The position numbers were made by a program, and so were the translations under genes. A stretch of 64,000 bases of DNA from an uncultured Robinsoniella sp. (GTDB lineage Bacteria; Bacillota; Clostridia; Lachnospirales; Lachnospiraceae), in NCBI GenBank assembly GCA_900540475.1, contig UQGG01000007.1:62001-126000 (forward strand), read 5' to 3'. The notes beneath the pieces are model-generated. The model made no database searches and had not been told where the DNA came from. It saw nothing but the letters and a program-made list of their open reading frames with translations. Within the stretch, counting starts at the first letter, position 1; the number at the start of each line of letters is the position of its first letter. Below are positions 51,194 through 60,679 of the stretch, piece after piece.

Positions 51194-51436
51194 AGTGGTC
51201 TCCTCCTTTAAAATGATGGGAACTGGATTGGGATACTGTTATAAAATATGAATAGCATTTCACTTCTATTCAGATAATAAGAATGGAAATGTATTTGTAA
51301 GATATGACCAAAATTAGAAGATAAAAATTGTAAAATAAGACGAAATGAATATTTTGGATAAAAGAAAGGACAGAAGTCCTATCTAAAAATACGATAAGAG
51401 ACTATGATCTATTTATCGAGAGACAGCAAAATGTAC
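51194..51436. other. AT-rich gap upstream of the epimerase gene
   Basis: No reading frame or RNA was recognised. It should contain the minus-strand promoter of the epimerase/symporter pair, but no box pair was convincing. Confidence 0.4.
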
Positions 51437-51601
51437 CTAGTACCTCCCGGCGCAAATACGCCACTATATAGCACCCGCTATCTGCGCCAGCTGCACGTCT
51501 GTGAATCTAGCCGTAGCCCGCTACGCCGTCGGTCCACAGACGCACACCTGTCGCAGATATCAGGCACTATATACCGACGTATTTACGCCGGGAGGCACTA
51601 G
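51437..51601. repeat. Long palindromic element, variant family (copy 3)
   Basis: 165 bp bounded by CTAGTACCTCCCGGCG and an inverted match (22 of 24 bases over the first 24). Further mirrored blocks are ACTATATA/GCAC, CGCTATCTGCG/CGCAGATA and GTCTGTG/CACAGAC. The apex GTAGC-CC-GCTAC is identical to copy 1. Immediately outside its right end lies GCGTGTTTGGAAATTCA, matching the tip of copies 1 and 2. The two families may be nested or recombined. Confidence 0.75.
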
Positions 51602-51749
51602 CGTGTTTGGAAATTCAGTTATGGTATATCAACAAATAGTAAAACAAATAGAATGACAAAAAGTAAGAAAGGGCAATATCGCAAAAGGAGTAATTTTAAA
51701 GTATACTCCCAAAATTCTCCTCCTGATACGATATGCAAAAGGTAAAAGA

Positions 51750-52925
51750 ATGAAAACGAAAAGAGTGTTTTTAATTGTACTGGACAGTTTCGGAATCGGT
51801 GAACTTCCGGATGCAGATAAGTTCCGTGATACAGGGAGCAATACACTTGGCACCATACGTAAATCAAAGGAATATCATACACCGAATCTGGAAAAATTAG
51901 GGCTGTTCCAAATTGATGGGGTTGAAAGAGGAAAGTCAGCGGAAAAGCCGATAGGTTCTTATGCAAGAATGGCAGAAGCCTCTATGGGCAAGGATACCAC
52001 AATCGGACATTGGGAAATCGCCGGCGTGATTTCTCCAGAACCTCTTCCCGTTTATCCAAATGGATTTCCGGAAGAGATTGTGAAGAGATTTGAGGAAGAG
52101 ACAGGCAGAAAGGTGATCTGCAACCGCCCCTATTCCGGCACAGATGTAATCCGGGACTATGGAAAAGAACATGTAGAAACCGGAGCTTTGATTGTTTATA
52201 CTTCGGCTGACAGCGTTTTTCAGATTGCGGCACATGAAGATGTGGTTCCATTGAAAGAACTGTATCAGGACTGTGAGATTGCAAGAAAAATGCTCTGCGG
52301 AAAACATGGTGTGGGAAGGGTGATTGCAAGACCGTTTGAAGGGACTTATCCGGACTTTAAGCGCACAACAAACCGTCATGACTTTTCACTGCTTCCTCCC
52401 AAACAAACGATGCTGGATGTCCTGGAGGAAAAGGGACTTGACACCATAGGCGTTGGTAAGATCTATGATATATTTGCAGGCAGGGGTATCCAGGATACCA
52501 CAAGTATTGTAAGCAATACAGACGGGATGGAGAAGACAATCGAACTTCAGGACCGGGATTTCAGGGGCATCTGTTTTGTAAATCTGGTGGATTTTGACAT
52601 GCTTTATGGACATAGAAATGATATTGACGGCTATGCAAAGGCTGCCACGGATTTCGACAGGCAGCTGGAAATCTTTCTGGGCAGAATGAAAGAAGACGAC
52701 ATTTTAATGATCACTGCGGACCATGGCTGTGATCCGGGCACTGCAAGCACCGATCATTCCAGAGAATATACGCCGATGCTGATTTACGGTAAAAACATCA
52801 GAGAAAATGTCTCTCTGGGAACGAGAAAAACCTTTGCGGATATCGGGGCGACGGTATTGGATCTGTTCGGAATTGAGAACCGGGTAGACGGAGAAAGTTT
52901 TTTAAAGGATGTATGGAGACCGTAA
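51750..52925 (+). CDS. deoB: Phosphopentomutase
   Basis: 391 residues, the normal length. It moves phosphate between C1 and C5 of (deoxy)ribose, linking nucleoside phosphorolysis to DeoC. Alkaline-phosphatase-superfamily motifs: 'LIVLDSFGIGELPDA'-type opening with the metal Asp, the active-site Thr region 'GKDTTIGHWEI', and 'TADHGCDPGTASTDHSREYTP' with the metal ligands. It is the first gene of the nucleoside operon. The ribosome site (AAAGG) is moderate. The 148-bp upstream region contains the palindrome edge and a GGAGTA/TACTCC inverted repeat near 51690-51712. Confidence 0.96.
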   Translation: MKTKRVFLIVLDSFGIGELPDADKFRDTGSNTLGTIRKSKEYHTPNLEKLGLFQIDGVERGKSAEKPIGSYARMAEASMGKDTTIGHWEIAGVISPEPLPVYPNGFPEEIVKRFEEETGRKVICNRPYSGTDVIRDYGKEHVETGALIVYTSADSVFQIAAHEDVVPLKELYQDCEIARKMLCGKHGVGRVIARPFEGTYPDFKRTTNRHDFSLLPPKQTMLDVLEEKGLDTIGVGKIYDIFAGRGIQDTTSIVSNTDGMEKTIELQDRDFRGICFVNLVDFDMLYGHRNDIDGYAKAATDFDRQLEIFLGRMKEDDILMITADHGCDPGTASTDHSREYTPMLIYGKNIRENVSLGTRKTFADIGATVLDLFGIENRVDGESFLKDVWRP

Positions 52926-52954
52926 CGGCACAGAAAATAAAAAGAGAGGATGGT

Positions 52955-53380
52955 ATGAGAAGAATGGATGACAAAGAGCTGATTCGGGAGGCATATAAAG
53001 CCCAGACTTACTCTTATTCCCCTTACTCTGATTTTCAGGTTGGGGCAGCGCTTTTGGGGAAGAGCGGCAGAGTATATACCGGATGTAACATTGAGAATGC
53101 ATCATATTCGCCGACGAACTGCGCGGAGCGGACGGCATTTTTCAAAGCAGTGTCTGTTGGGGAAAAGGAGTTTGAAAAAATTGTCATAGTAGGGAATAAA
53201 AAGGGAGCTTCTCCAGAGGAAAGGGATTATTGCGCACCCTGTGGTGTATGCAGACAGGTGATGGCTGAGTTCTGCAATCCCAAAGAATTTGAGGTACTCC
53301 TGGCAAAAAGTAAAACGGATTACCGGACCTATCGGCTGGAAGAATTATTTCCGTTTGGTTTTTCAAAAGAAGATTTATAG
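52955..53380 (+). CDS. cdd: Cytidine deaminase
   Basis: 141 residues from the ATG at 52955 (GAGAGGA upstream); the ATG at 52964 is an alternative. Homotetrameric-type enzyme that turns (deoxy)cytidine into (deoxy)uridine. The zinc site is complete: Cys and catalytic Glu in 'NCAERTA' and the Cys pair in 'PCGVCRQ'. The substrate loop 'YSPYSDFQVGAAL' and 'GCNIENASYS' are present. It feeds uridine to the Udp enzyme encoded at the end of the operon. Confidence 0.96.
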   Translation: MRRMDDKELIREAYKAQTYSYSPYSDFQVGAALLGKSGRVYTGCNIENASYSPTNCAERTAFFKAVSVGEKEFEKIVIVGNKKGASPEERDYCAPCGVCRQVMAEFCNPKEFEVLLAKSKTDYRTYRLEELFPFGFSKEDL

Positions 53381-53454
53381 GAGCAGGCAAAAACTTATAA
53401 TTAAACAGGAAAGGAAGCGCCGCAGAGGGGACTGCGGTATGCATGGGTGGGGAT

Positions 53455-54996
53455 ATGGCGGAATTTGTTATAGAGATGAACCATATCACAAAGGAATTTG
53501 GCAGCTTCACGGCCAATGACGATGTGACATTGCAGCTTAGAAAGGGTGAGATCCACGCGCTGTTAGGAGAAAACGGGGCAGGAAAATCCACACTGATGAG
53601 TGTACTTTTCGGGCTTTACCAGCCGGAAAAAGGGCAGATTAAAATGAACGGTAAAGAGGTAAAGATTAATAATCCCAATGATGCAAATGCATTGGGAATC
53701 GGAATGGTACACCAGCATTTTAAGCTGGTACATAATTTTACGGTATTGGAAAGTATTATCCTGGGCAGGGAAACTTTAAAAAACGGCTTTCTGAAAATGG
53801 ATGATGCCAGGAAAAAAGTAATGGAATTAAGTGAACGCTATCACTTTAAAATAGATCCGGATGCGCAGATTGCAGATATTACGGTAGGCATGCAGCAGCG
53901 TGTGGAAATTCTGAAAATGCTGTATTGCGATAATGAAGTTTTAATCTTTGATGAACCAACTGCGGTTCTGACGCCCCAGGAAATTGATGAGTTGATGAAG
54001 GTGATGAAACAGCTGGTAAAGGAAGGGAAATCCCTGATATTTATTACTCATAAATTAAACGAGATCAAAGCGGTAGCAGACCGCTGCAGCGTACTGCGCA
54101 AGGGAAAATATATCGGTACCATTGATGTAAAGGATACTACCAAAGAAGAAATGTCCGAGATGATGGTAGGTCGTAAAGTAAACTTAAATGTGGAGAAAAA
54201 GCTGCAGGATCCGGGAGATGCGGTACTTGAGGTGAAGAACCTTACCATTAAATCCGCAAATTCCCAGAAGCATATTGTAAATGATGTTTCCTTTCAGGTG
54301 CGTAAAGGCGAAATTGTCTGTATTGCAGGAATTGATGGTAACGGGCAGTCGGAACTGGTCTATGGCATAACGGGATTAATGCCCCTGGACGAAGGAAGCG
54401 TTTCCTTAAACGGAAAGGATATCACCAAAGAGAGTATCCGGAAGAAATGTCAGGACGGGATGGCGCATATACCGGAGGACCGGCACAAACATGGTTTGGT
54501 ACTGGACTATGATTTACAGGAGAATCTGGTGCTCCAGTCCTACTATACACCCCGGTTCCAGAATCATGGTTTCCTGAAATTCCAGGCAATCCGTGAATAT
54601 GCGAAAAAGCTGATCACTCAATTTGATATCCGGTGCGGACAGGGGGAAGAGTCCATTGTACGGGGTATGTCTGGCGGAAACCAGCAGAAAGCAGTTATCG
54701 CCAGGGAACTGGACCGGGATCCGGACATTGTGGTAACGGTACAGCCGGTCCGCGGACTGGATGTAGGTGCCATCGAATATATACACAAACAGCTGGTAGC
54801 ACAGCGGGATAAGGGGAAAGCAGTTCTCCTGGTATCTCTGGAATTAGATGAAGTAATGCAGTTAAGTGACCGGATACTGGTAATGTACGAGGGGGAAATT
54901 GTTGCAGATGTTAAGCCGGAAGAAGTCACTGTGCAGGAATTAGGCCTTTACATGGCAGGAACGAAAAGGAGCGCAGGTTATGAAAGAAAAGCTTAA
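53455..54996 (+). CDS. nupO: Nucleoside ABC transporter ATP-binding protein (NupO/YufO-type)
   Basis: 513 residues from the ATG at 53455; an ATG four codons earlier is possible. Two fused nucleotide-binding domains: Walker A 'GENGAGKST' and 'LIFDEPTAVL' in domain 1; domain 2 has a weakened P-loop ('GIDGNGQSEL') and the signature 'MSGGNQQKAV'. 'GIGMVHQHFKLV' is typical of the BmpA-dependent nucleoside (RnsB/YufO) family. It powers uptake by the two permeases next door; a 17-bp overlap couples it to the first permease. Confidence 0.93.
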   Translation: MAEFVIEMNHITKEFGSFTANDDVTLQLRKGEIHALLGENGAGKSTLMSVLFGLYQPEKGQIKMNGKEVKINNPNDANALGIGMVHQHFKLVHNFTVLESIILGRETLKNGFLKMDDARKKVMELSERYHFKIDPDAQIADITVGMQQRVEILKMLYCDNEVLIFDEPTAVLTPQEIDELMKVMKQLVKEGKSLIFITHKLNEIKAVADRCSVLRKGKYIGTIDVKDTTKEEMSEMMVGRKVNLNVEKKLQDPGDAVLEVKNLTIKSANSQKHIVNDVSFQVRKGEIVCIAGIDGNGQSELVYGITGLMPLDEGSVSLNGKDITKESIRKKCQDGMAHIPEDRHKHGLVLDYDLQENLVLQSYYTPRFQNHGFLKFQAIREYAKKLITQFDIRCGQGEESIVRGMSGGNQQKAVIARELDRDPDIVVTVQPVRGLDVGAIEYIHKQLVAQRDKGKAVLLVSLELDEVMQLSDRILVMYEGEIVADVKPEEVTVQELGLYMAGTKRSAGYERKA

Positions 54997-56080
54997 AAAT
55001 AAAAAAGAGCGGAAAGGGCTGCTTAATTTCTCGGCTTCCCTGGTTGCAATTGTTGCCGGACTGGCTGTAGGACTGATTATTCTGCTCTTTAGCAATTCGT
55101 CGGAGGCGCTGGATGGCTTCTCTATGATTTTAAAGGGGGGATTTACCTCCGGTTCTTATGGGGTAGGACAGATGCTGTATATTGCAACTCCCATTATTAT
55201 GACCGGTCTGTCAGTTGGGTTTGCTTTTAAGACCGGACTGTTTAATATCGGGGCTTCGGGACAGTTTACCATGGGTGCTTTTGCAGCGGTATATATTGGC
55301 GTGAAATGGACCTGGCTTCCAGGGGGGATACACTGGATCGTGGCAATCCTGGGCGCCGCACTGTTTGGTGCTTTATGGGGAATGATACCCGGACTTTTAA
55401 AAGCGTTCCGGAATGTAAATGAGGTCATCGCATCCATCATGACAAACTATATCGGGATGTATCTGGTGAATATGCTGGTAGCCGGGACGATTTATGACCA
55501 GATTAAAAACCAGTCTCTGCCGGTAGCGGCATCCGCCACCATTCCAAAGGCGGGTCTGGACCGTATGTTTCCCGAGGCAAATATGAACATTGGAATCCTG
55601 ATTGCGATTCTGCTTGTCATCGTCATTTACATACTAATAAATAAGACAACCTTTGGATATGAGCTAAAAGCGTGCGGACTGAGCCCACAGGCAAGTAAAT
55701 ATGCAGGAATTAATGAAAAAAGGAACATTGTCCTTTCTATGGCAATTGCAGGTGCCCTTGCAGGAATCGGCGGAGCACTGATGTATCTGGCAGATGTGGG
55801 AAAATGTATCCAGGTTCTGGATGTTATTTCGCCCGAAGGCTTCAGCGGTATTTCCGTAGCGCTGCTTGGTATTTCCAATCCGATCGGTATCCTTTTTGCA
55901 GGTTTGTTTATCGGGCATATCACAGTTGGCGGCGACAATCTTCAGCTGCTGAGCTTTGCACCGGAAGTAATTGACATTATTATATCCGTCATTATTTATT
56001 TTGGAGCATTTGCTTTACTGTTTAAAAATGTTATTATAAAATTCATAAGCAGGAGAAGAAGGGAGGCTGAAAAATCATGA
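54980..56080 (+). CDS. nupP: Nucleoside ABC transporter permease (NupP/YufP-type)
   Basis: 366 residues with a charged N-terminus and about nine membrane segments. BPD_transp_2 pattern: 'MLYIATPIIMTGLSVGFAFKTGLFNIGASGQFTMGAF' near residues 50-95, 'ANYIGMYLVN'-like loop, 'LKACGLSPQASKYAGI' and 'GFSGISVALLGISNPIGI'. These features match permeases of the guanosine/general nucleoside importers. It is translationally linked to both neighbours (17-bp and 4-bp overlaps). Confidence 0.93.
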   Translation: MKEKLKNKKERKGLLNFSASLVAIVAGLAVGLIILLFSNSSEALDGFSMILKGGFTSGSYGVGQMLYIATPIIMTGLSVGFAFKTGLFNIGASGQFTMGAFAAVYIGVKWTWLPGGIHWIVAILGAALFGALWGMIPGLLKAFRNVNEVIASIMTNYIGMYLVNMLVAGTIYDQIKNQSLPVAASATIPKAGLDRMFPEANMNIGILIAILLVIVIYILINKTTFGYELKACGLSPQASKYAGINEKRNIVLSMAIAGALAGIGGALMYLADVGKCIQVLDVISPEGFSGISVALLGISNPIGILFAGLFIGHITVGGDNLQLLSFAPEVIDIIISVIIYFGAFALLFKNVIIKFISRRRREAEKS

Positions 56081-57030
56081 ATATTCTTTATTTTGTAGTT
56101 CAGCAGACCATGTTTTTTGCCATACCGCTGCTGGTAGTGGCACTGGGCGCCATGTTTGCAGAGCGAAGCGGTGTCATCAATATCGCAATGGAAGGGATTA
56201 TGGTTATGGGAGCCTTCGCCGGTATCCTGTTTATCAATACCTTTGAAAATACGTTAAGCGGGCAGTCCTTTATGATTCTGGCAATCCTGATATCCGGCAT
56301 TGCAGGCGGTGTGTTCTCTCTGCTACATGCTTTTGCTTCTGTGAATCTGAAAGCAGATCAGACCATAAGCGGTACCGCACTGAACCTTTTTGCACCGGCA
56401 TTTGCAATATTTGTAGCCAGAATGGTACAGGGAAAGCAGCAGATTTCTTTTCTGGATACGTTCCATATTAAAAAGATACCGCTTCTGGGTGATATTCCCG
56501 TACTTGGAGATATGTTTTTTAAACATACATATCTGACAACATTTTTGGGGATTCTCATATTAATCGCTGCCGCAATTGTGATTAATAAAACGAAATTCGG
56601 ACTTCGGCTGCGTGCTTGCGGGGAAAATCCCCAGGCGGCTGATTCGGTAGGTATTAATGTATATAAGATCCGCTATGCAGGTGTTATTATTTCCGGTGTC
56701 CTGGGAGGAATCGGCGGGCTGGCATTCGTGGTGCCCACCTCTACTAATTTCAGCGCAAGTGTGGCGGGATACGGCTTCCTGGCAATTGCAGTGCTGATTT
56801 TTGGACAATGGAGAGTGGGAAGAATCTTCGGAGCGGCAGTATTTTTCGGAATCATGAAGACCCTTTCCAGCACCTATTCCGGAATTCCGGTATTAAAGGA
56901 TCTTCCGCTGCCGGATGGATTGTATAAAATGATTCCTTATGTGGCGACACTTGTAGTACTGGCATTCCTGTCCAAAAATTCTCAGGCTCCTAAGGCAGAG
57001 GGAATTCCTTATGATAAGGGAAGCAGGTAA
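56077..57030 (+). CDS. nupQ: Nucleoside ABC transporter permease (NupQ/YufQ-type)
   Basis: 317 residues, starting in an ATGA overlap with the previous gene. 'LVVALGAMFAERSGVINIAMEGIMVMGAF' near residues 20-50 is the family opening motif, with 'LRACGENPQAADSVGINVYKIRYAGV' and 'GYGFLAIAVLIFGQWRV' further on. Together with the previous protein it forms the nucleoside channel. Confidence 0.93.
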   Translation: MNILYFVVQQTMFFAIPLLVVALGAMFAERSGVINIAMEGIMVMGAFAGILFINTFENTLSGQSFMILAILISGIAGGVFSLLHAFASVNLKADQTISGTALNLFAPAFAIFVARMVQGKQQISFLDTFHIKKIPLLGDIPVLGDMFFKHTYLTTFLGILILIAAAIVINKTKFGLRLRACGENPQAADSVGINVYKIRYAGVIISGVLGGIGGLAFVVPTSTNFSASVAGYGFLAIAVLIFGQWRVGRIFGAAVFFGIMKTLSSTYSGIPVLKDLPLPDGLYKMIPYVATLVVLAFLSKNSQAPKAEGIPYDKGSR

Positions 57031-57072
57031 AATAAATAATAGAAGGCGCATTAAGCGCCAATGGAGGAAAAT

Positions 57073-57738
57073 ATGAGCGAATTAAATGTATTAAATTATG
57101 TAGACCACACCCAGTTAAAGGCATTTGCAACCTGGGCAGATATTCAGAAATTATGTGAGGAGGCAGTCACATACCATACGGCGTCTGTATGCATACCGCC
57201 CTGCTATGTAAAAAGGGTTAAAGAAACATATGGGGACCGGATTAATATCTGCACCGTAATTGGATTCCCACTGGGCTACAGCGTAACGGAGGCTAAAGCA
57301 GAAGAAATCCGCCAGGCAAAGAAAGACGGCGCCAGTGAATTTGATATGGTTGTAAATATCAGTGATGTAAAAAACGGGGATTTTGATAAGGTGGAAAAAG
57401 AGATTGCGGCATTGAAAAAAGAAGCCGGAGATTTTATTTTAAAGGTTATCATCGAAACCTGTTATCTGGATGAAGCAGAAAAAACAGCATTATGTAAAGC
57501 GGTAACAAATGCCAAAGCAGACTTTATCAAAACCAGTACCGGATTTGGAACAGCTGGAGCAACACTTGAGGATATCCGCCTGTTTAAGCGGGAAATCGGG
57601 GAAAATGTTAAAATCAAAGCAGCCGGCGGCGTCAGAACCATTGAAGACATGGAAGCATTTATCAAAGAGGGATGCAGCCGTATCGGAACCAGCTCCGCAG
57701 TTGAATTGTTAAAGGGCAGGTCAGCAAAAGAATATTAG
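57073..57738 (+). CDS. deoC: Deoxyribose-phosphate aldolase
   Basis: 221 residues from the ATG at 57073. The ATG 12 bp earlier is part of the GGAGG ribosome site itself. It splits 2-deoxyribose-5-phosphate into acetaldehyde and glyceraldehyde-3-phosphate. Motifs: 'YVDHTQLKAFATW', 'CIPPCYVKRV', 'VIGFPLGYS', the Schiff-base Lys in 'FIKTSTGFG' and the second Lys in 'KAAGGVRT'. It completes the route from deoxynucleosides to central metabolism together with DeoB. Confidence 0.96.
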   Translation: MSELNVLNYVDHTQLKAFATWADIQKLCEEAVTYHTASVCIPPCYVKRVKETYGDRINICTVIGFPLGYSVTEAKAEEIRQAKKDGASEFDMVVNISDVKNGDFDKVEKEIAALKKEAGDFILKVIIETCYLDEAEKTALCKAVTNAKADFIKTSTGFGTAGATLEDIRLFKREIGENVKIKAAGGVRTIEDMEAFIKEGCSRIGTSSAVELLKGRSAKEY

Positions 57739-57749
57739 GAGAATGGGAT

Positions 57750-58844
57750 ATGAAGAAAAAATGTATTGCATTTCTGATAACAGCGGCCATGGTATTCACT
57801 ATGGCGGGCTGTCAGAAGGGTGGGGAAGAGGAATCTTCGGAATCAAATAAAAAATATGAAGTGGCATTATCCATGGATGTGGGGTCCATCGATGACCGTT
57901 CCTTTAACCAGGGTTCCTGGGAGGGGGTTCAGGCATATGCCAAAGAACACAATCTAACCAGCAAATACTATGAACCTACGGAAAAGTCCGATGATGCCTA
58001 TACGAAATCACTGGAGCTTGCAGTAAAAGGCGGAGCCAAAATTGTGGTATGCCCCGGTTATCTCTATGAGGTTCCGGTTTATAACATGCAGAAAAAATAT
58101 CCGGATGTAAAATTTGTGATTCTGGATGGCTCGCCCCATGACGGAAATGGGAACAGCGAGATAATGGACAATACCCATTCGATTTTTTATGCTGAAGAAC
58201 AGGCGGGGTTCCTTGCCGGATATGCAGCAGTGATGGATGGAAACCGAAAGCTGGGTTTTATGGGGGGAATTGCAGTACCCGCAGTAATCCGTTTTGGTTA
58301 TGGTTTTATACAGGGAGCAGATTATGCAGGAAAGCAATTAGGGCTTTCTAAGGGTGATCTGGAGATGAAATATACATATGTAGGTAACTTCGATGCGACG
58401 CCGGACAATATGTCGAAAGCAGCGGCGTGGTATAATGAGGGTACGGATACTATATTTGCCTGCGGCGGCGGAGTAGGAAATTCCGTGATGAAGGCAGCAA
58501 TGTTCGTAGATAAGACCGTAATCGGGGTAGACGTTGACCAGTCCGGTGAATCGGATACCGTTATTACTTCTGCAGTGAAGAATTTGCAGAAGTCCGTATA
58601 TGATGTACTGGACAGCTTTTATAAAGGGAAGTTTGAAGGCGGAGTATCAGTTGTACTGGGCTCAGAGTCAGGAAATGTGCTGCTGCCTATGAAGAATTCA
58701 AAGTTTAAGACTTTTTCACAGGCAGACTATGATGAAATTTACCAAATGATCGTGGATGGAAAGATACAGATTCATAAGGATGACGTGGCACAGGATGCAA
58801 AGGGTGTGCCCACTGAGATTGTGGTAACGGAATTGATCAAGTAA
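57750..58844 (+). CDS. BMP-family nucleoside-binding lipoprotein
   Basis: 364 residues with a lipobox Cys at residue 21 ('TMAGC'). It has the Bmp/TmpC/Med binding fold: 'LSMDVGSIDDRSFNQGSWEGV', 'IVVCPGYLYEVPVYNMQKKYPDVKFVILDG', 'AEEQAGFLAGYAAVM' and 'CGGGVGNSVMKAA'. It is the outer-surface receptor for the nucleoside importer. Its place near the end of the operon, after the permeases and deoC, is unusual, as such genes are mostly first. GGAGAATGGG precedes the ATG. Confidence 0.93.
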   Translation: MKKKCIAFLITAAMVFTMAGCQKGGEEESSESNKKYEVALSMDVGSIDDRSFNQGSWEGVQAYAKEHNLTSKYYEPTEKSDDAYTKSLELAVKGGAKIVVCPGYLYEVPVYNMQKKYPDVKFVILDGSPHDGNGNSEIMDNTHSIFYAEEQAGFLAGYAAVMDGNRKLGFMGGIAVPAVIRFGYGFIQGADYAGKQLGLSKGDLEMKYTYVGNFDATPDNMSKAAAWYNEGTDTIFACGGGVGNSVMKAAMFVDKTVIGVDVDQSGESDTVITSAVKNLQKSVYDVLDSFYKGKFEGGVSVVLGSESGNVLLPMKNSKFKTFSQADYDEIYQMIVDGKIQIHKDDVAQDAKGVPTEIVVTELIK

Positions 58845-58892
58845 CAGGGTTCATAAAGTACCAGGATTCATGATTTGGAAAGGAGGATTGCC

Positions 58893-59633
58893 ATGCTGCG
58901 ACAGGATTCTATGGAACAGCTGCTGTCCCTGATTGAAAGTCTGGGGAGACAGGAACGGGAATATCTGGAGGATTATCTGGCAGAAGCACCGCTCTGGCTG
59001 ATGCAGTCATTTCAGATACAGAAACTACCCAGGGGAACTATTTTTATCCGCGAGGAAGAAGAAGTAAATATGATTTACATTCTGGCTAAGGGAACTGTCC
59101 GCGCCGTGGATCACAGGGTTTTGGGAATTGCCTATGATTATATGCGGTTTGAACCCATTAAAGTCTTTGGCACCATGGAAATCCTTCTGGATAGGGAAAC
59201 ATATGAAACTACGCTCTCCACCGTTACGGAGTGCACCATGCTGGTAATATCCAGGCATAAATTTGAAAAATGGTTAAGAAGTGACCGCCATGTGCTGCTT
59301 ATGGAAATAAAAAGTATGGGGAACTATTTATTAGAGCAGGCGAAAAAGGAACGTATTTTTCTGTTTTTGCAGGGGGCAGATCGGATGATTCTTCTGTTTA
59401 TGCGGCTATACGAACACAATCAGGAAAACGGAATCTGCGATCTTCGGATGACAAGGCAGGAACTGTCAGAAAGTTCCGGGCTTTGCGTCAAGACGGTTAA
59501 CCGGTCGGTGAAGGCGATGGAGGAAGAATCATATATTACAAAAAAAGGCTATACACTGGAGATAAATCGGGAACAGTATTTAAAAATGAAAGAATTTATT
59601 GCAGATAAAGTTGCAAATTATGAAAAGAAGTAA
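58893..59633 (+). CDS. Crp/Fnr-family transcriptional regulator
   Basis: 246 residues from the ATG at 58893 (AGGAGG upstream). The N-terminal cyclic-nucleotide-binding-type beta barrel (about 30-145) contains 'FQIQKLPRGTIFIREEEEVNMIYILAKGTVRAV'-like strands. The C-terminal winged helix (about 170-235) has 'MTRQELSESSGLCVKTVNRSVKAMEEESYI'. No cysteines suited to an FNR iron-sulfur cluster are seen at the N-terminus. It sits between the binding protein and udp, so it likely controls this operon. The effector is unknown and could be a nucleoside or nucleotide. Confidence 0.9.
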   Translation: MLRQDSMEQLLSLIESLGRQEREYLEDYLAEAPLWLMQSFQIQKLPRGTIFIREEEEVNMIYILAKGTVRAVDHRVLGIAYDYMRFEPIKVFGTMEILLDRETYETTLSTVTECTMLVISRHKFEKWLRSDRHVLLMEIKSMGNYLLEQAKKERIFLFLQGADRMILLFMRLYEHNQENGICDLRMTRQELSESSGLCVKTVNRSVKAMEEESYITKKGYTLEINREQYLKMKEFIADKVANYEKK

Positions 59634-59665
59634 AATTAAGGATTGTTGAAAAGGAGATTGTTATT

Positions 59666-60439
59666 ATGAAATATGCAGAAGAAGGATTACAGTATCATAT
59701 TGGGGTTAGAAGCGGGGATGTTGGAAAATATGTGATCTTACCGGGAGATCCTAAGAGATGTGAAAAAATCGCAAAGCATTTTGACAATGCGAAACTAGTG
59801 GCTGACAGCAGGGAATTCGTTACTTATACAGGGTATCTGGATGGAGTAAAGGTAAGTGTTACATCAACTGGGATTGGCGGTCCGTCCGCATCAATTGCTA
59901 TGGAAGAGCTGGTAAAGGCGGGTGCAGACACCTTTATCCGTGTGGGAACCTGTGGAGGAATGGATGTGGATGTTCAAAGCGGCGATGTTGTCATAGCAAC
60001 CGGAGCAATCCGCATGGAAGGTACCAGTAAGGAGTATGCACCAATTGAATATCCGGCAGTGGCTGATATTGAGGTAGCCAACGCCTTGATTAATTCCGCT
60101 AAAGAGTTAAACTACCGTTACCATGCAGGTGTGGTAGAATGCAAGGATTCCTTTTACGGACAGCATGAACCGGAGAAAATGCCGGTAAGCTATGAACTTC
60201 AGAATAAGTGGAATGCCTGGCTTCGCCTGGGCTGTAAGGCATCAGAAATGGAATCAGCAGCGTTGTTTATTGTGGGAAGCTATTTAAGAGTCCGCGTGGG
60301 ATCTGTATTTCTGGTTGTGGCTAATCAGGAAAGAGAAAAACAGGGACTAAGCAACGAGGTAGTCCATGATACGGAAATAGCAATTACAAATGCTGTTATG
60401 GCGATACGGAAACTAATAAAAGAAGATGGCAGTCTGTAA
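59666..60439 (+). CDS. udp: Uridine phosphorylase
   Basis: 257 residues. Nucleoside phosphorylase-I family: 'GVRSGDVGKYVILPGDPKR' (phosphate site), 'GTCGGMDV', 'YHAGVVECKDSFYGQHEP' (uracil-recognition region) and 'ASEMESAALF' (ribose-binding Glu/Met/Glu). It converts uridine plus phosphate to uracil and ribose-1-phosphate, which DeoB then isomerises. AAGGAG upstream supports the start. It is the last gene of the operon before the terminator at 60470. Confidence 0.96.
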   Translation: MKYAEEGLQYHIGVRSGDVGKYVILPGDPKRCEKIAKHFDNAKLVADSREFVTYTGYLDGVKVSVTSTGIGGPSASIAMEELVKAGADTFIRVGTCGGMDVDVQSGDVVIATGAIRMEGTSKEYAPIEYPAVADIEVANALINSAKELNYRYHAGVVECKDSFYGQHEPEKMPVSYELQNKWNAWLRLGCKASEMESAALFIVGSYLRVRVGSVFLVVANQEREKQGLSNEVVHDTEIAITNAVMAIRKLIKEDGSL

Positions 60440-60469
60440 ATTAAGATAAGATAAAATGGGCAGTGTATA

Positions 60470-60516
60470 CCCCGGCTGGGCTTTCAAAACCAAGAAAGCT
60501 GTGCCGGGGATTTTCT
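60470..60516 (+). terminator. Terminator of the nucleoside operon
   Basis: CCCCGGC...GCTTTC pairs with GAAAGC...GCCGGGG around an 8-nt loop with a 3-by-3 internal mismatch, followed by ATTTTCTT. Confidence 0.85.
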
Positions 60517-60580
60517 TGTCTTGAAAATTGAAAGATTTCTTTAATTTTGCATGAAATGCATAATAATTCGCACAATAATA

Positions 60581-60609
60581 TTGACACTCCTGGTAAATAG
60601 GATTAAAAT
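60581..60609 (+). promoter_or_regulatory. Sigma-A promoter of the DUF4203-like gene
   Basis: Perfect TTGACA (60581-60586), 17-bp spacer, TAAAAT (60604-60609), about 70 bp before the ATG. Confidence 0.7.
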
Positions 60610-60679
60610 TTATAAATATTTGTGATTTTTGAAAGCATATGACAAAACAGCTGAAGGGATGCTGTGAAAGGGGACTTAT

